A DNA stretch of 64,000 nucleotides, taken from assembly GCA_028753945.1 (NCBI GenBank), contig JAPNXP010000003.1:3658001-3722000 (forward strand). The letters are read 5' to 3'. The position numbers were made by a program, and so were the translations under genes. Positions 59,604-64,000 of the stretch are shown one piece after another. How positions within the stretch are numbered: the first letter of the stretch is position 1; each line of letters begins with the position of its first letter. The DNA comes from Hexactinellida sp. DTS-2022 (Eukaryota; Porifera; Hexactinellida). The notes below the pieces were generated by a model. That model did not search any database. It had not been told where the DNA came from and saw nothing but the letters and a program-made list of their open reading frames with translations.

Positions 59604-61133
59604 TATTGACATTTGTAGAATCTTCAACATGGCTGTTTCATAAAACGATATGAAAGTATAATAAAATAGCAAAATTTTGAATTTACATTTTAGGGAGTGT
59701 CAAACTCATTATCTATATAATGAGCTAATTAAATATAGAATTTCTGATTATTATGAGGCAATTAAAATATCTAAATTCTGATTTCAGATTTGTACACCAC
59801 ATGGTCGAATCACTCTAGGTGTTCAATTTCTAACCATTACGATTATTTCCCACAAATACGACTTCATTGATATTGGCTAAAAAAATGTTAAATCACAATG
59901 TTAGAAAAAATATTTACTACATTTCAGAGTAGTTTAAACAGCCATTTGTACGCTACAAGAAGCATATTATGTCTGGAATAAAATTCTGTTGTCAAATAAT
60001 TTGGTCGATTAGTGTAGAAATACACATATCTACCTATACAGCCATTTTATAGTAAACTATTATAGTATACTATGCGGTCAGGCCAATCAGGCCATGACCT
60101 GAGATTTGTTTTATCAATTATAAAAATTGTTAGATTAGCATTGATTTTAATTAAATATTTATTTACAATAGGGATAAAATTATTGGGGGGCAACTGCCCG
60201 CCCCCCTCCAGGAGATCCACCACTCTCATACGTCACTAGTTAGGTCGGTCAAGCCATGGCTTTATAACTGCTTCCGCCGGCCCTGGTATGTCAATGATGA
60301 TAGAAGGGATTTAAGCAGCGATTAATAAATCAATCAACTATGGGAGTCGTCAAAAACTAAACCATCTGTCCAAAATTCCAAATTAAATAATTACTGTTTT
60401 CATGTAAATCCAAACATGTATCAATATTTTCCATCACCCACACCTCTTTATATTGGATTTGTTAGTTTCGCTAAAATATGTAGAAATCCATATATAATGG
60501 AACCTTATGGGTATATTGCCCTTCGTATGTACTATATAATATATTTCGAATGGATACCTATGTTTGCCATCCATATAAGGGTTCATACAAATTTCGTTGA
60601 AATAGATAAGCGAATATAGCCGACAAATAAGGATTTAGCCGAGTTAATTCGGAACTTTTCCTCTAATATTCCTAAATACTCACTTTAAAAGTTCAGGTTT
60701 TAGTTTGCTGCCCATTCATAGTCGCTTCTTACTCGCTAGATTCTTTACCCTCCATAATAGCTTATAAATTTCCAAACTTCCAGGAACTTTTCTATTAATT
60801 CGTCCAATTTTAGATTAATTCTGTCGGCGAGATTTGCGTATATAAGTATCGACTATATCCTTATACGTAATATTTGAATTCAGTGTGCCCATGCCACTGT
60901 AGCAATTGTGCCACAAGAACCACATGGCAAATTGCATTGGAAACGTGTCGTCTCAATATTAATCTATGAACAAATCTATATACAGAGGTTTACTAGAAGT
61001 AGAAAATTATTATTCAAATACATGGTCAAATTAGTGTATTAATGGTTTCTTTCTTTCTTCTACTTGACTAAATACAAACAGCATGTATTCAATATAGCAA
61101 ATGGTAATTCATTTATATTTATTCTATTCATCA
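59604..61133. other. AT-rich spacer with degraded repeats
   Basis: 59690-60010 is the partner of the degraded repeat at 30770-31100. A fragment with GGGGGGCAACTGCCCGCCCCCC lies near 60185. No gene was recognised. Confidence 0.4.
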
Positions 61134-61143
61134 ATTTAAGAAA

Positions 61144-62425
61144 GGGAAAATTCCAAAAATACTCAAGTTTAAAAAAAAATTCCAAATATACTCAACAATA
61201 CTCAACTAATTTGTAAATATACTCAAGTTTTTCCAAATATACTCAAGTTTTACCGGATTATTCCAAATATACTCAAGTTTTATTGGATTATTCCAAATAT
61301 ACTCAAGTTTTATTGAATTATTCCAAATATACTCAAGTTTTATTGGATTATTCCAAATATACTCAAGTTTTATTGGATTATTGAAACTAGTATGGAGATC
61401 CCAACCACAAAAAATATTTATTAGTACAATCTGCTCGTCTGCTCTACGCGCGTCCTTACAACTTGTACTCGAGCCTGCGGCCCTCGCTTGTATTTCAAGC
61501 ATGTTCCTTTTCAAATTAAATGTCGTTCTTGATTTGTGGCCGCTAGCTGTCTATTTATATCCGTTCATCCTAGCTACAGGCTTTTCTATAAGGACAGATT
61601 AAATAATTTGGATATTTATGCAAATTTGAACAGATAATTTTCTAGATATATAAGCTTGTCCGTGTATAATAATATACCAATTCAAATAAAAAATTAAATA
61701 TCACTAAGAAACTGTACCAGTGGACCCCTAACTTTGGGATGTGGAGAAGTTATTGTATTGATTGATAAATGTTTGATATCAAATAACACAATGGTTATAA
61801 ATGTATGGCTAGACAGACAGAACACAAATAACTGATTAGATGCCTGAACTTCCTCTCGATCAATTAGATTTACTGTCTCAGTATTTCATATTGCACGCTT
61901 AACATTTGACAGACACTAAAGCATTCAATTAGTATAATTGAATGCTAGCTGCTAATCCATACTGGAACAACCCTCGAATTTATTTGGCTAAAGGTTTTGA
62001 CACCTTTTGTGATGGAAGATCTATGTGAATATCTTTTTAGATATTGAACTTGTTTGTACATACAGTATTCCCCACCCCACTGCCAAATTTTAGGTCTGTA
62101 GCTTTTACCAGTTCCTCAATCAATTCTGAACACACAAACAAACAAACAAACACAAAAACATTGTGATTTAATATATAAGATAGACTAAATATAGCCTTTC
62201 TAAACTTGAGTAGATCTGTGAATTACTGAAAAGTTGAGTAGATTTGGAATTTATTGAAAAAACTTGAGCAGAATTGGAATTATTCTGAAAAACTTGAGTA
62301 GAATTGGAATTATTTTGAAAAACTTGAGTAGATTCGGAAAGATCTAGTTTTATATTTGAGTATCAGTAAAAAGTTGAGTATATTTGGAATTTTTTTAAAA
62401 ACTTGAGTATTTTTGGAATTTTCCC
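61144..62425 (-). mobile_element. GGGAAAATTCC element with 10-bp TSD, copy 2
   Basis: Reverse-orientation copy of 45076-46476. ATTTAAGAAA is duplicated exactly at 61134-61143 and 62426-62435. It has the same internal order: 30-bp array (five units), LTR, rolling-circle 5' fragment. The 119-bp difference in length from copy 1 is explained by four fewer 30-bp units. Confidence 0.88.
61382..61969 (-). mobile_element. Solo LTR inside the GGGAAAATTCC element, copy 2
   Basis: 588 bp, the reverse of 45528-46118, with the same TATA box (CTATTTATAT on the plus strand near 61551) and poly(A) signal (TTTATT). Its presence in both copies shows that it was inside the element before the two inserted. Confidence 0.5.
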
Positions 62426-62435
62426 ATTTAAGAAA

Positions 62436-63031
62436 GTACACAAATTATAGTCTTGATTCAAGAAATCACATACAATATTAAATATCTCTGAATATTCAAA
62501 GCTAAGCTTGTGAATTTTCTTTCCCATTAAATTTTGCCGATCGATTTATTGAACTCAACAAAATTCGCGAGACGAAATTTTAAAATGCGTGCCTCAGGCT
62601 ATCAACTTGGTGAAGTTATTGACATGATACATAGTCATATACAACTTTTTTTACACAGACAGCTTCAGTGATGCAATGATTATTGAGTAGAGCGTAATAT
62701 ATTATCAGATTTCCCAATAGGTTATGTATGTATTGTTAAATCCATTAAAAGGTCCTATCTCCGATGTTAGAATAATTATCTATTTGCTATACCGTTCACA
62801 ATGCCATACATATTAATTAACCTAGTGAATAATCAATACGGGGAAGGCGGATGTGGAAATGTCAATTATATAAATAATTGAGCAAGTCAAATTCAATAAA
62901 ATTTTTTAAAGATACAAGTTAATATTTGCTATATTGATAATATTGAATACATGCTGTTTGTATTTAGTCAAGTAGAAGAAGAAAACATTAATTAAAAGTG
63001 CATAGTAATATAATATTCAAGTCAAGATCAA
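62436..63031. other. AT-rich spacer downstream of the ATP6AP1-like gene
   Basis: No element or coding sequence was recognised. Confidence 0.4.
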
Positions 63032-63137
63032 AGGGTAGTAATTCTGTCATGTAAGGTAGTAAAACTGTCATGGATAGAGAACATCCATGGTACTAGTAAT
63101 AGAGGTAGTAAGTCTGTCATGGTAGTAAAACTGTCAT
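63032..63137. repeat. GGTAGTAAAACTGTCAT interspersed short tandem repeat
   Basis: About four to five irregular copies of GGTAGTAANNCTGTCAT, 3' of the minus-strand gene. Function unknown; it would lie beyond the probable poly(A) site. Confidence 0.75.
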
Positions 63138-63221
63138 ACTGTTGTACAACAGTACAAATCTCTGTACAATAACGTTTTCTACTAGAAGAAGCACACTAAA
63201 AGGCATTTGTATTAGAACCAA

Positions 63222-63227
63222 CTTTAA
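63222..63227 (-). terminator. Possible poly(A) signal (ATTAAA)
   Basis: ATTAAA on the minus strand, about 45 bp after the TGA of the membrane-protein gene. A plausible cleavage signal, but AT-rich sequence gives such hexamers by chance. Confidence 0.35.
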
Positions 63228-63272
63228 TCTTCAAATTTCTGAAAGTAGCAGAATACACAAATCTTAAATTAA

Positions 63273-63986
63273 TCAGGATTGTTCAAAATTAATCTTAGAT
63301 AACTCTGTCTCCCTTTCCTTGAAATTAGGTACTAAAGTATATAAGTTATTCTTTAATACATTCTTTCCGTGTTTCCGTATGTTATGGTAGAGCCCATTAA
63401 TTGTAACAATAACGATAAGAAACAGTATGAGCGATATGCCGAAGATAGCAGGTGCCCAGAATTCATTGTAAGCAATGAGACAGACCTGAGCCTCACTGAA
63501 TACTGTTGAAGGAGGGCTGACTTCAAATTGGATTTTGTGTACTTCTACCTTTGATAAAAATCCACTAGAAAAGTGGGAGAAGGGGACATGGCATGAGTAT
63601 GAGTGGTTATGCTGTATAGGGATAGGAAGACTGTCTCCCAACTCGAGCAGCAACTGGTCTCTCTTTTCTGTATAATCTGATCCATTCAATAAGCGAGAAA
63701 AAGTTGCACTTGATAGCTGCCAAGTGATTGCATTGGTAAATAAGAATGTAAATTTAGAATTAGTAGACTCTTCCAGTAGGAATGAAATAGACAAGTTTTT
63801 AGGAGAGTGGAACACTTGGAAAGTAGAATTCTCCTGTAGGTGAATAGTAGTGGATGAATTCAATGTGAAGCTAGCGAATAGTTCGAGTGCTAGGAGAGGT
63901 GGCGTGACGCCTGTAGGGTAGTTGTATCTGTAGCTTGAAGCAGACAGGAGGCTGAGTAGGATGAGAGCTGGCGAGAGGAATAACAT
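63273..63986 (-). CDS. ATP6AP1/Ac45-like V-ATPase accessory membrane protein (short form)
   Basis: 237 codons, ATG at 63986, TGA at 63273, no intron. Residues 1-17 form a signal peptide (hydrophobic FLSPALILLSLLSA). The luminal part has five NxS/T sites (N43, N53, N64, N101, N127). Two cysteines (C132 in SYSCHVP, C169 in AQVCLIAY) fit the conserved pair of the S1 luminal domain. A KFTFLFTNAITWQL block, KVEVHKIQFEV, and FWAPAIFGISLILFLIVIV (transmembrane, about 177-199) occur in the order seen at the C-terminal half of ATP6AP1. A basic 35-residue cytosolic tail follows. In that family the protein assists V-ATPase assembly and acidification in the secretory pathway. The length is about half that of ATP6AP1 and close to short ATP6AP1L-type proteins, so upstream exons beyond the window are possible, but a signal peptide at this start argues that it is complete. 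A LAMP-like protein is the main alternative. Confidence 0.6.
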   Translation of the reverse strand: MLFLSPALILLSLLSASSYRYNYPTGVTPPLLALELFASFTLNSSTTIHLQENSTFQVFHSPKNLSISFLLEESTNSKFTFLFTNAITWQLSSATFSRLLNGSDYTEKRDQLLLELGDSLPIPIQHNHSYSCHVPFSHFSSGFLSKVEVHKIQFEVSPPSTVFSEAQVCLIAYNEFWAPAIFGISLILFLIVIVTINGLYHNIRKHGKNVLKNNLYTLVPNFKERETELSKINFEQS

Positions 63987-64000
63987 TGCGAAGCGCTGGG

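Overview
The window looks like AT-rich nuclear DNA from an animal. The evidence is eukaryotic: spliced-gene structure, FLYWCH/RING Mutator-type transposases, a PIF/Harbinger relic, hAT and pogo-type MITEs, Helitron-like elements and a solo LTR. There is nothing bacterial or organellar. The repeat type in the large gene (tandem Ig-like modules with a strand motif like FxLDLNxGxLxLxFSEPV) is one I associate with sponges and other early-branching holozoans. I infer a sponge-like genome with low-to-moderate confidence.

Region 1 (1-16157, minus strand) is one uninterrupted coding exon of more than 16 kb. It runs off the left edge and encodes at least 5,380 residues: about 43 tandem extracellular beta-sandwich modules of about 123 residues each. 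The modules form a second level of order. Every fifth module is longer and carries cysteine pairs, giving a five-module super-repeat of about 1.88 kb present about 8.5 times. The 5' border has a good splice acceptor (phase 1). The upstream exons lie to the right and were not found with confidence.

Region 2 (16158-63272, about 47 kb) has no intact host gene that I can support. It is a dense, nested collection of mobile-element copies. Many have readable terminal inverted repeats (TIRs) and target-site duplications (TSDs): pogo/Tigger-like MITEs (TA), hAT-type elements (7-8 bp), a 1.3-1.4 kb family beginning GGGAAAATTCC with 10-bp duplications that carries a captured solo LTR, two long-TIR CAGGG elements, several rolling-circle (Helitron/Helentron-like) copies with GC-rich 3' hairpins, and a 7.1 kb composite at 37435-44528. 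The composite contains four degraded Mutator-type transposase fragments (FLYWCH, PHD-like and RING domains) and a complete Helitron copy. Beside it is a frameshifted Harbinger nuclease relic.

Region 3 (63273-63986, minus strand) is a small intact gene for a secretory-pathway membrane protein. It resembles the luminal and transmembrane part of V-ATPase accessory subunit S1 (ATP6AP1/Ac45). The two host genes share a strand, but nothing in the sequence links their functions. The repeats between them are either intergenic or lie inside a very long 5' intron of the giant gene.
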